Below, in pieces: positions 23,296 to 30,763 of a stretch of 34,162 nucleotides of DNA. A model generated the notes under the pieces. That model saw only the letters and a program-made list of their open reading frames with translations. It had not been told where the DNA came from and did not search any database. Positions within the stretch are counted from its first letter, which is position 1; each line of letters starts with the position of its first letter. A program made the translations under genes and the position numbers. This DNA comes from a virus. The DNA is taken from positions 1 to 34,162 of the IMG/VR virus record IMGVR_UViG_3300046009_006182; one strand, given 5' to 3'.

Positions 23296-23921
23296 TGCTT
23301 ATATATCTCGAATTTGGATAAATCTGGATAAGGCAGTTCAAGATCATCATTTTGCTTGGGAGTGCCGTCCATGTTATAAAATTGAGCCATCGTTAATAGC
23401 CCTCTGGCAGCAAGTTCTGGCATCATATAATAATTCCACCCAATCATATCAAAGTTGTCGTCGTGATAAGAACATTCTCTGCGTCCACTATATCTAGCTC
23501 TCTTAAACCAATTGTGTGCAACAAAATCATCGGTTAATATCGCACCACCTTTGCTCAATTTGAAATGCTTGTATGGTCCAGTAAACGATATGCACATAAA
23601 CGATCCCGGTATATACATGTTGTGTGTAAATCTCAATGCGCTGTCCCAGGTACGAGTCGGTTTTAGCTGGTATGCTCCCTTGATTGTTTTTCCATTTACC
23701 GGCTCAAAATCAACCTTCCCTCCAGCATGTATGATCTCACAAGGAACGCTTGGATATGTCCTTGAAGGTATGGTTATAACTTTGCCTTTGACGTTTTGAT
23801 AATAAAGTGTCAAAAACAAAGCATTACTTTGGTTATCTACAGTTACAACATATGGTGCACCGGTATATTTAGCGAGTTTTTCTTCAAACTCTTCCGTTAT
23901 TTTATATACGCCGTTTGCCAT
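23292..23921 (-). CDS. Short DegT/DnrJ/EryC1/StrS-type PLP aminotransferase, 209 aa
   Basis: This is a PLP-dependent sugar aminotransferase-like protein, about half the usual 370 aa. It keeps the large-domain signature: FEEKLAKYTGAPYVVTVDNQ (12-31), ITIPSRTYPSVPCEIIHAGG (49-68), the Asp of TWDSALRFTH (91-100) where the PLP-ring Asp lies, and ISFTGPYKHFKLSKGGAI, where Lys118 aligns with the Schiff-base lysine by its spacing to Gly125-Gly126. After that only about 85 residues remain (NWFKRARYSGRRE, GWNYYMMPELAARGLL), so the C-terminal small domain is almost absent. It may be a compact working variant or a degenerate one. Its stop overlaps the GT2-radical SAM start (ATGA). Confidence 0.8.
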   Translation of the reverse strand: MANGVYKITEEFEEKLAKYTGAPYVVTVDNQSNALFLTLYYQNVKGKVITIPSRTYPSVPCEIIHAGGKVDFEPVNGKTIKGAYQLKPTRTWDSALRFTHNMYIPGSFMCISFTGPYKHFKLSKGGAILTDDFVAHNWFKRARYSGRRECSYHDDNFDMIGWNYYMMPELAARGLLTMAQFYNMDGTPKQNDDLELPYPDLSKFEIYKQ

Positions 23922-23927
23922 AATATT

Positions 23928-25862
23928 TTATCTTTTTGCTAATATAAATCCGCCCGCAATATGCTCTTGATGTGTGGAACACTTAAACCCCGCACCTCGA
24001 AACAACGCGAGCAATATGGCTACTTCTTTGTCCAACGTTTGCCCCCCGTGTCTATGATATTCGATCAACATCATTCCTATTTTGTCCAAGTCCTCTTTAT
24101 GCATACTATCAAAGAATGGATATTCTCCACCTTCTATGTCCATCTTAAACAGATCTATATAGTCAATATTATTTTCTTTCATGAAAGTACGAAAAGATAC
24201 GCCTTTTATTTTATGCGATATAGTTAGACTATCCTGGTGGTTTTTCTTTATGGATCCAATTGTAGAATTATTAGGATCCACATAAAACTCTAACTCTCCG
24301 TCTTTATCACACAATGCTTTATCTATTATAGTTATTTCGTTATTGGTATATGTATTTCTAAGAGTTTCGAGTGCCTGTAGATTCGGTTCTATTGCATATA
24401 TTTTTTCATATTTTGTTACATATTTTACATATTCAACCCAAATACCAGCATTGGCACCAACATCCACTATCGTGTTGAAAGTTTTTCCTTTCAAAAACTC
24501 GTCATATACACCGTGTACAAAAAATTCCATATAATTATTGTAAGTGGGAGTAATGTGATTTTTGGTATTTAGTACGGGTTTGTTTACACTGACGTTTCTT
24601 ATTCTAAACTCCTTGGAGTATACGAGTTTTTCACCACTGTATATCTCCACTAGCATGCCACCAAACAACGTGTCAGTTTCAAAATCTCTGTGCTGCTTGG
24701 GTACTGGAATAATCCAAAAATTTATATTCCCATTTAAAACTTCATGCTGTGCGGCATACAATACTGTTTTTGAATCTATGTCTTTTACCGAAACAATTGC
24801 ATTTGGTATATCATACTTAGATGTATAATCTATTTTGTTTGCGGAACGATCATATGAAATCTTAATATCTTCTTCTTTTTCTATTGTTTGTATCATCGGT
24901 TTGTCTGGGTTTATTTTTAGTCTATCTAAAATTTTGTTACAGTTGTCTTCTAAATTTTCAAAATTTAAATACTTTATGTTTTCATATTTATCATACATAC
25001 CAAGATATACAGGAAGATTGTATATTAGCGATGATAGATTGAACGATATTGCCTCTCGGATGACAAGCGGGCTGGTTTCTTTGTCGCTATTATTGCCACG
25101 GGAAGTAAAAAGGAACAAATCCGCTGCCTGATAAAAGTTTTCTACATCTTTTCTCTCGTTCCACCAAGTGCAGTTAAGTGGAAAGTCTTTCATTATTGGC
25201 TCCCAATAATGCTTGAAATTATCCGCTTGATTTCCAATGAAATGAAATTGAATTGGATAGTTTATAAGTTTCTTGGCATACTCAACTATTTCTGCCTGAT
25301 TTTTTCGTGGAGTAAACAGACCAACGTTTATTACATGTTTTTTATTTGGGTCTAATCCGAGAAGTTTGAGTGCTTCTTCGCGAGGCTTTCTTGGTTTAAT
25401 AGTGATTGGATATTCTGTTACATCCATATCTACCCCCAATGGCCTTAAAGTTTCCAGCTGATATTTGCTAACAAATAATATTTTATCTGGAAAAAACTTT
25501 TTATTTTTATAATCAAAACTGCTGTCGTGTGAGGTTTCTATCAGTTTGTATTTTCTATCTTTGCCATATAACTTTATAGCAACATCTCCATCCATGAAGT
25601 ACTCTGGCATTTCTTCAAGATGTACAATTTCTGGTTGGATCTTGTTTATAATATTCAATATTTTTGATTTATCTTCCGCCAAATCAAAAAACTTGTTTCC
25701 CAGTATTTGTTTTATTTGATTTCGTTGAACCGTGAATACGCCTACATTAGCATACTCTATACAGTATATTTCATGCTCTTTGTGCAACACCTGTATCTTT
25801 TTCAGCAAATACTGAGGACAGCCGCCAGTTGACAAGTGAGGAGCAATATAAACAATTTTCAT
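23928..25862 (-). CDS. GT4 glycosyltransferase - beta domain - FkbM methyltransferase, 644 aa
   Basis: This is a bifunctional protein. Residues 1-315 are a GT-B, GT4-like transferase: MKIVYIAPHLSTGGCPQYLL, HLEEMPEYFMDGD, ILFVSKYQLETLRPLGV, VINVGLFTPRKNQAEIVEYA, and AADLFLFTSRGNNSDKETSP with Glu262 and Glu270 in the donor-site region. Residues 330-430 are a beta-rich linker domain. Residues 455-644 are an FkbM-family SAM methyltransferase: TIVDVGANAGIWVEYVKYV (464-482), IYAIEPNLQALETLR, YIDLFKMDIEGGEYPFFDSM (568-587), and MMLIEYHRHGG. It is the first gene of the carbohydrate island, 21 nt after the 211-aa gene. It may add a sugar and methylate it, for example to cap a chain. No membrane anchor is seen. 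Confidence 0.87.
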   Translation of the reverse strand: MKIVYIAPHLSTGGCPQYLLKKIQVLHKEHEIYCIEYANVGVFTVQRNQIKQILGNKFFDLAEDKSKILNIINKIQPEIVHLEEMPEYFMDGDVAIKLYGKDRKYKLIETSHDSSFDYKNKKFFPDKILFVSKYQLETLRPLGVDMDVTEYPITIKPRKPREEALKLLGLDPNKKHVINVGLFTPRKNQAEIVEYAKKLINYPIQFHFIGNQADNFKHYWEPIMKDFPLNCTWWNERKDVENFYQAADLFLFTSRGNNSDKETSPLVIREAISFNLSSLIYNLPVYLGMYDKYENIKYLNFENLEDNCNKILDRLKINPDKPMIQTIEKEEDIKISYDRSANKIDYTSKYDIPNAIVSVKDIDSKTVLYAAQHEVLNGNINFWIIPVPKQHRDFETDTLFGGMLVEIYSGEKLVYSKEFRIRNVSVNKPVLNTKNHITPTYNNYMEFFVHGVYDEFLKGKTFNTIVDVGANAGIWVEYVKYVTKYEKIYAIEPNLQALETLRNTYTNNEITIIDKALCDKDGELEFYVDPNNSTIGSIKKNHQDSLTISHKIKGVSFRTFMKENNIDYIDLFKMDIEGGEYPFFDSMHKEDLDKIGMMLIEYHRHGGQTLDKEVAILLALFRGAGFKCSTHQEHIAGGFILAKR

Positions 25863-25883
25863 AAATAAAATAAAACAAATATT

Positions 25884-26519
25884 TTACTTCTTGTCAATGA
25901 TTTTATTTATTTCAGTATTTATTTTTTTTAGTTCCTTTTCGGCAGATTTTATTTTCTTGAGGCAAGTAACCCAATCTTTTTGTATATTCTTCTTAAGTTC
26001 TCCACGAGCCTCGTTGCTCCATTCTTCCACCATACCCGTAGAATTTGCCCAAGTTAATGTTTTAGAGTCTTCGCTTTCAAGATAGTCTTTGCTTTCACGC
26101 AACTTTTGTTTGATATCCAGCAAATATGATAGCTCATTCTCGATAATCTTTCTGGTCTCATACAACTTATACTGACCCTTGATTCGCAATGTAGTTTCTT
26201 CCGTTGCAACACAATCAAGGCACTTTTTTGTGCGATAAAACATCTTGCGATCCTGTTTTGTGCCCCAACGTATTTCTCTGTTGCAGCATTCGCATTTATC
26301 ATTCATCTCTTCGCGGATAATATCCATTACGCGAGTAACTGCCTGTGGGCCACCCTTGGTCTGTATCCATTGTTTACCGCTAGAGTCTGTCCAAGTTTCG
26401 TTTTCTTGGCGTATGATGTACTTTTCATCTCCTGTATACCCTACTTGTAGGAAAGGGCGTTGACCCTCCAAATATCCTTTAACGATGTCAATATTGCTTT
26501 TACCTTGTGCTTTTTTCAT
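25884..26519 (-). CDS. Putative zinc-binding protein, 211 aa, unknown function
   Basis: It begins MKKAQGKSNIDIVKGYLEGQ and RPFLQVGYTG, a start I associate with a T4-like phage protein of unknown function. Four cysteines form two CxxC knuckles (Cys76/Cys79 within KCECCNREI, and Cys100/Cys103 in KKCLDC), 20 residues apart, a probable structural zinc site. Residues 110-211 are a long charged helical region, likely coiled coil, ending KKINTEINKIIDKK. ATG 26519 has AAAAGG six bases upstream, preceded by a hairpin (26533-26564). It follows the 1297-aa gene and precedes the carbohydrate island. It could bind nucleic acid or act as a scaffold; nothing in the sequence decides. Confidence 0.78.
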   Translation of the reverse strand: MKKAQGKSNIDIVKGYLEGQRPFLQVGYTGDEKYIIRQENETWTDSSGKQWIQTKGGPQAVTRVMDIIREEMNDKCECCNREIRWGTKQDRKMFYRTKKCLDCVATEETTLRIKGQYKLYETRKIIENELSYLLDIKQKLRESKDYLESEDSKTLTWANSTGMVEEWSNEARGELKKNIQKDWVTCLKKIKSAEKELKKINTEINKIIDKK

Positions 26520-26532
26520 AATAACCTTTTAT

Positions 26533-26564
26533 GATATATATTCGGAAATAATGGAATATGTATC
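26533..26564 (-). other. Imperfect hairpin before the 211-aa gene
   Basis: GATACATATTC and GAATATATATC (minus strand) pair at 10 of 11 positions around a 10-nt loop in the 56-nt gap after the 1297-aa gene. It ends 4 nt before the AAAAGG ribosome site. It lacks a trailing T-run on the coding strand, so it looks more like a translation or processing element than a terminator. Confidence 0.4.
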
Positions 26565-26575
26565 AAAAAGTATTA

Positions 26576-29500
26576 TTATATGGATATTCCGAGAATGTCA
26601 TTTGTTGCCGTTTTTATAGCATCGTATTCTTTAGGATTTAATCCTTCACCGGCTAATATTTCAGTAAAACGGCCCATAGCAATACCTATAGTCTTTTTAT
26701 CAAGATATTTTTTCATCAACCTAAGTAGTCCTTGATAACTGCGAAACTCTGCTCGTTCTTGAGGTGATGCCTTTTTACCAAATAATATTTCAAATATTTG
26801 ACCCACATCGATAATTCTATCTTCAGGTCTTGTCTCTTTTGCTTCGACAAATCTGTATGCATCCACCATTTTTCCGTTGTATGGCATAGTTTTTACAAAT
26901 TCATATGCACGACGGATGCCAGTACCACCACCGCCCGTGTTTAATGTATAAGCGGATGGAACGGCGTGTTGCGCCGCCTTTGTTATTTCTTTGTCAGTAA
27001 GTTCCTTTACTGCACCAGATTTAACTTTTTCTGCCGATTTAGGAGTGAGAACGACTGCATTGTCTAGCATGGTTGTTGCTCTTGCAAGAGACCGAAGCAT
27101 TAACGCACCGGCCAGCCCTTTGATTCCTTTTGTTAAATCTTCCCACGGAGAATCTTTGCTGAATTTTGTCCATTCGCTTGGTTTTTCGTATCCTTTAGAA
27201 TCTACAAACATATCATCCCCTTCAAAGTCTACTTGAACGACTTGACTCATTGGTGTATAATACCACAGTGTAACAAGTTGATCTGGAATTGAGGCGTAAC
27301 TTTTTGTTCGACCGACATAGTGAAATTTACTGGATAGTCTGTTTTGAGTCGTTGGTTTCCAATCGGCGTTATTGTCGTCAATACCGTCCAAGAATGCTTC
27401 CAATGCATCCAACTTTGATTTTGGAATAATAACATCGATATCGCCAAAAGAATCCTTGTATTTGCTTAATACGCCAAATTTGTCTGGATCCATGAGAAAT
27501 TGGGAACTGCCATTAAAAATAAATCCGTTTTCGATGTATGGATTATTCTTTTTCCAAAACCCAACTTTAGTATTCAACGCATATACAAGATCCTTGATGT
27601 CTCTTGATACTGCCGAATGAACGTCTTTACCTTGTGGATCAACGATTTTGAGTTTGGTGGTTGCTTGTGCAGGCTGTCCATTAACCATCTTTGGAGTTTT
27701 TGGGTCCACTGCGGCGACTGATTTTCCAGACTCGACCAAAATAGAGTAATATTCTTTTAAGATCTGTTTGGCTAATTCTGTACCTAAATCTGCATCTTTT
27801 TTTATTTTATCTACTGTTTTCATAGCGCTTGGTGTTTGTGCTTTTTCAAGTTTTTTTGCTGTTTTTGCGCGTTCCATCATATCAATATATGTGTCTCTTA
27901 CGCGATCAATAAATTGTTTTCTACTATTCATCACTTCGCCATCTTTTGAAGATATCACTCCAGATTTAAATATACCATTTTTTTCTAATGCATTTGCAAG
28001 TGCAATCACAGTCTCTAGTTTCTTTTTGAGAGACGGATCGTTGGCGTCAATACCCATATGACCAGATAATGATGACACATCAACATTATCTATTCCGGCT
28101 TTCTTTCCATAAAATCTTACTATTTCAGCAAACACTTCGTTTGGATTCAAAAACACTTGCTGTACGTTCTTTTTCACCAAAGATGATACAACATTACCAT
28201 TCAATGTATTTATATATGGGTTTGTGCTAGAACCAAGAACAACATTTAATGTATCAGCCAAAGAACTTAACACCATACCAGTAACAAATCCTTTCAATCC
28301 CCTTTGAGGGGTTGTTCTGGTAGATGTCCAATCTTCTGACACAGTGTATGAAAGTACAAGATCTACTTGTATCTTTTTACCATCGACGTTAAAAATCAAA
28401 TATCCAATACCAAATTCTGGATCAATAGACCCATCGTGAATATAACTTGGTTTCTTGAGTTTTATAAACTCACGTATTTTATTACCAAATGTATTATTAG
28501 ATTCTAGTTGGTCTTTTCTTTGATTGCTCTCTACTGGCAGCACCATCTGCATATCAACATCGCCATATACTACAGAAGGATCATTCAAATCTTCTTTATA
28601 ATACTTCCCGCTACCGGTTGGACCTTTTGTTTTTAACACGGGTAATCCAGACCATAAATTAAATTCTGACAGAAATTTTTCCATTTCACCTACAATTTTT
28701 GCTACAACTTTTGGCGTAACTTCCCATTCTTGTGTATCCTGATTTCTCCAACCGCCCTCATTAAACATTTCTTTTGCCAATTCATTGATGACTTCTTCAG
28801 CAAATTTCTTGTATGGATTTTCTTGTATCGGTTTTCTGGACATAAGAATATTCCATATTTCTTCTTTGTCGCGGTTTAATACTGGAGGAAGATATTTCAT
28901 AAACGAGTCTTTATCGTCGTTTGCTAAAAATTCGCGCATCTTTGTTCCACTGATATTAACGGTACTTGTTCTTTCTACGCCAACCTTTTCTATTTTGTTG
29001 CCAGCAAGTAACTCTGGAAATTTTTTCAAATCCTCGTCTTTGAAATTTACATCAACGTCGTCTTTATCTGAATATAATTTTACTGTCGGTACATTTGCCG
29101 AATCCTGTGTCAAAGATTGCTCTAACCAACCAAGCTCGTGCATGGCAGATCTTACTGGAGAATCTACAAATTTTACCTTTACATTTTTTGGTAACGCTGG
29201 AATTAAAATATCACTCCATATGGTAATAAAATCTTCACCATATATTGGAAATTCTCCTTTTTTAATACGGTCACTCAATGAAGTATATACAACCACATTA
29301 TCATTTTCTGACGCCGCCTTTTCTATTAGCTTCCAGTGTCCTATATGCAAAGGCTTTCCAGCGATTGGAATTAGTCCAATAGTTTTTGTAGTCCTTCCAA
29401 GTGTTTTTTCTTTTCCTACAAGAAGTCTGACTGTGTCATGGATGTCATCCATTATTTGTACTTTATTCTTTTTTCCGCCGACAATTTTGGATAACTCACT

Positions 29501-30469
29501 AAAAAATTTGCTCAACTTTTTCTCGTTCTTGGCAATATAAAAGTTGGTATCAGAAATAATATCTTCTTCCGACTTTTTGCCTGTTCCGATTTCAGCAAAT
29601 ACTTTCTGAATCAACGCACGTATTTGTTGAAAATATGCAGTAGCCGCTTCTGGATCTAATTTATAAAGTGCTTTCTTTTCTCCTCTAACTTCGGTATCAT
29701 ACTGATCGGGTTGTACAACTTTGTAAAATTCTCCATTTTCAAGTTTCATCACCACGCCTTCAGTTTTTCCACCAAGGCTAGACTCTACTGACAATATTGC
29801 GTCCGAAAATTTCTCCAATACATCCAAAGGATTATTCCAATTAACACTATTCAATTTTGGAGCAAGCAATCTATTTCCCATTAAACTTGACTGACTTAAA
29901 TCGCCGGAATGGAAAATAGGAAATGGAGATATCTGTAATAACTTTGCCATCTTTTCTACTTCACTGTATTCCGTTATTTCTTTCTCTGGCCTTGTAAACA
30001 AACTGCCACCAACAACTCTATACGCAACTTTGCTATAACTTCTCAAGAACATGCCGCCTTTATTTACATATGTTCTTGTCAGAGTATCTTTATTTTGAGC
30101 AAATTCCACGCTAAACTCCGTGGACTTTGGTATAGATTGTATTTGACCATTTATTTTATTCAAATGATCAAAAACAAGCACATATTGGCTTATTCCCACT
30201 GACGCTTGGGTTATGCCTTCTTTTTCTTTATCTCCAATATACGCGAATTCTTTAGGGTATAATACAGTTCCTTTATACGCAACTATCCAGTTCTTTGTAT
30301 AATCATTAGGATCATTTTCATTTGTTCTTACTAAAGTTAGTTTTGTACCATCAACTTTTTCTGTTACCACCATATTCTGACCAACAATATCGGTTGCTCT
30401 CTTTAAACGTAAAGACTCTGTTTTTGGTTCAAAAACGTGCTTCTTCAGATTTTTTATAGAAATGTCCAT
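26576..30469 (-). CDS. Four-domain nucleotidyl-transfer protein: RNA/DNA ligase-like, NMNAT-like (HIGH) and two pol-beta-type NTase domains, 1297 aa
   Basis: Domain 1 (1-270) is an ATP-dependent ligase-type adenylyltransferase: motif I EKVDG with Lys38, a motif III-like SVEFAQ with Glu122, motif IV EGVVMKL (237-243), and motif V YKVVQP with Lys250. Domain 2 (362-545) is a HIGH-superfamily nucleotidyltransferase: IGLIPIAGKPLHIGHWKLIE with HIGH 375-378, and NISGTKMREFL (505-515) matching the ISxTxxR motif. Domain 3 (580-870) has GPTGSGKYY, GDVDM with Asp637/639, and IQVDLVLS with Asp703. Domain 4 (960-1297) has NGSSQF, GDIDV with Asp1010/1012, and VVQVDFEGD with Asp1081. Domains 3 and 4 share a following helix (GLKGFVTGMVLSSLA and GIKGLAGALMLRSLA), so they look like a duplication. 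A role in RNA end repair or nucleotide/cofactor metabolism is inference. Confidence 0.85.
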   Translation of the reverse strand: MDISIKNLKKHVFEPKTESLRLKRATDIVGQNMVVTEKVDGTKLTLVRTNENDPNDYTKNWIVAYKGTVLYPKEFAYIGDKEKEGITQASVGISQYVLVFDHLNKINGQIQSIPKSTEFSVEFAQNKDTLTRTYVNKGGMFLRSYSKVAYRVVGGSLFTRPEKEITEYSEVEKMAKLLQISPFPIFHSGDLSQSSLMGNRLLAPKLNSVNWNNPLDVLEKFSDAILSVESSLGGKTEGVVMKLENGEFYKVVQPDQYDTEVRGEKKALYKLDPEAATAYFQQIRALIQKVFAEIGTGKKSEEDIISDTNFYIAKNEKKLSKFFSELSKIVGGKKNKVQIMDDIHDTVRLLVGKEKTLGRTTKTIGLIPIAGKPLHIGHWKLIEKAASENDNVVVYTSLSDRIKKGEFPIYGEDFITIWSDILIPALPKNVKVKFVDSPVRSAMHELGWLEQSLTQDSANVPTVKLYSDKDDVDVNFKDEDLKKFPELLAGNKIEKVGVERTSTVNISGTKMREFLANDDKDSFMKYLPPVLNRDKEEIWNILMSRKPIQENPYKKFAEEVINELAKEMFNEGGWRNQDTQEWEVTPKVVAKIVGEMEKFLSEFNLWSGLPVLKTKGPTGSGKYYKEDLNDPSVVYGDVDMQMVLPVESNQRKDQLESNNTFGNKIREFIKLKKPSYIHDGSIDPEFGIGYLIFNVDGKKIQVDLVLSYTVSEDWTSTRTTPQRGLKGFVTGMVLSSLADTLNVVLGSSTNPYINTLNGNVVSSLVKKNVQQVFLNPNEVFAEIVRFYGKKAGIDNVDVSSLSGHMGIDANDPSLKKKLETVIALANALEKNGIFKSGVISSKDGEVMNSRKQFIDRVRDTYIDMMERAKTAKKLEKAQTPSAMKTVDKIKKDADLGTELAKQILKEYYSILVESGKSVAAVDPKTPKMVNGQPAQATTKLKIVDPQGKDVHSAVSRDIKDLVYALNTKVGFWKKNNPYIENGFIFNGSSQFLMDPDKFGVLSKYKDSFGDIDVIIPKSKLDALEAFLDGIDDNNADWKPTTQNRLSSKFHYVGRTKSYASIPDQLVTLWYYTPMSQVVQVDFEGDDMFVDSKGYEKPSEWTKFSKDSPWEDLTKGIKGLAGALMLRSLARATTMLDNAVVLTPKSAEKVKSGAVKELTDKEITKAAQHAVPSAYTLNTGGGGTGIRRAYEFVKTMPYNGKMVDAYRFVEAKETRPEDRIIDVGQIFEILFGKKASPQERAEFRSYQGLLRLMKKYLDKKTIGIAMGRFTEILAGEGLNPKEYDAIKTATNDILGISI

Positions 30470-30476
30470 ATTATAT

Positions 30477-30488
30477 TATAAATATAAA
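30477..30488 (-). promoter_or_regulatory. Recurrent A/T element (candidate late promoter)
   Basis: The plus strand reads TATAAATATAAA, 7 nt upstream of the 1297-aa gene and directly after the stop of the 82-aa gene. It shares the TATAAATATA core with four other intergenic copies. Function is inferred. Confidence 0.38.
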
Positions 30489-30737
30489 CTATACTACCGT
30501 AGTAACACCCAAATATGCAGCCGCAATATTTTCTATATAATTATTATCTGGACCAGCAGGCCAATTTTCCCATTGATCCATTTGCATCTGAAATTCACCA
30601 GATTCAAGAACATATCCAACTTCTGTAACAATTTGCCATTTTACATTGATGGCAGGATTACCATATACCATAGGTACTTCTAATCCTGTTCCTATGCCTG
30701 CTCTGTATGTCAAAGGTTGTATTTGTATTCTGCTCAT
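30489..30737 (-). CDS. Small protein, 82 aa, between fibres and the nucleotidyl-transfer gene
   Basis: The product is of unknown function. The sequence MSRIQIQPLTYRAGIGTGLE, then WQIVTEVGYVLESGEFQMQM and DQWENWPAGPDNNYIENIAA, suggests a small beta-rich domain with Trp/Gly turns. It has no signal peptide, membrane segment or cysteine motif. A recurrent A/T element lies 14 nt before ATG 30737. Position directly after three fibre genes suggests a virion or fibre-assembly role, but this is not shown by the sequence. Confidence 0.7.
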   Translation of the reverse strand: MSRIQIQPLTYRAGIGTGLEVPMVYGNPAINVKWQIVTEVGYVLESGEFQMQMDQWENWPAGPDNNYIENIAAAYLGVTTVV

Positions 30738-30751
30738 AGTATTTTATTATT

Positions 30752-30763
30752 TATAAATATATA
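30752..30763 (-). promoter_or_regulatory. Recurrent A/T element (candidate late promoter)
   Basis: The plus strand reads TATAAATATATA, directly after the stop of the first fibre gene and 14 nt upstream of the 82-aa gene. Here the coding strand also contains TTTATAAATAATAAA, so TATAAATA is present in both orientations, the best fit to a T4-type late promoter in this set. Confidence 0.45.

Noticed and set aside
28785-29540. 251-codon plus-strand frame inside the nucleotidyl-transfer gene
   Set aside because: It is Ser/Phe-rich antisense sequence lying wholly within a gene with four recognisable domains, and has no protein-like motif.
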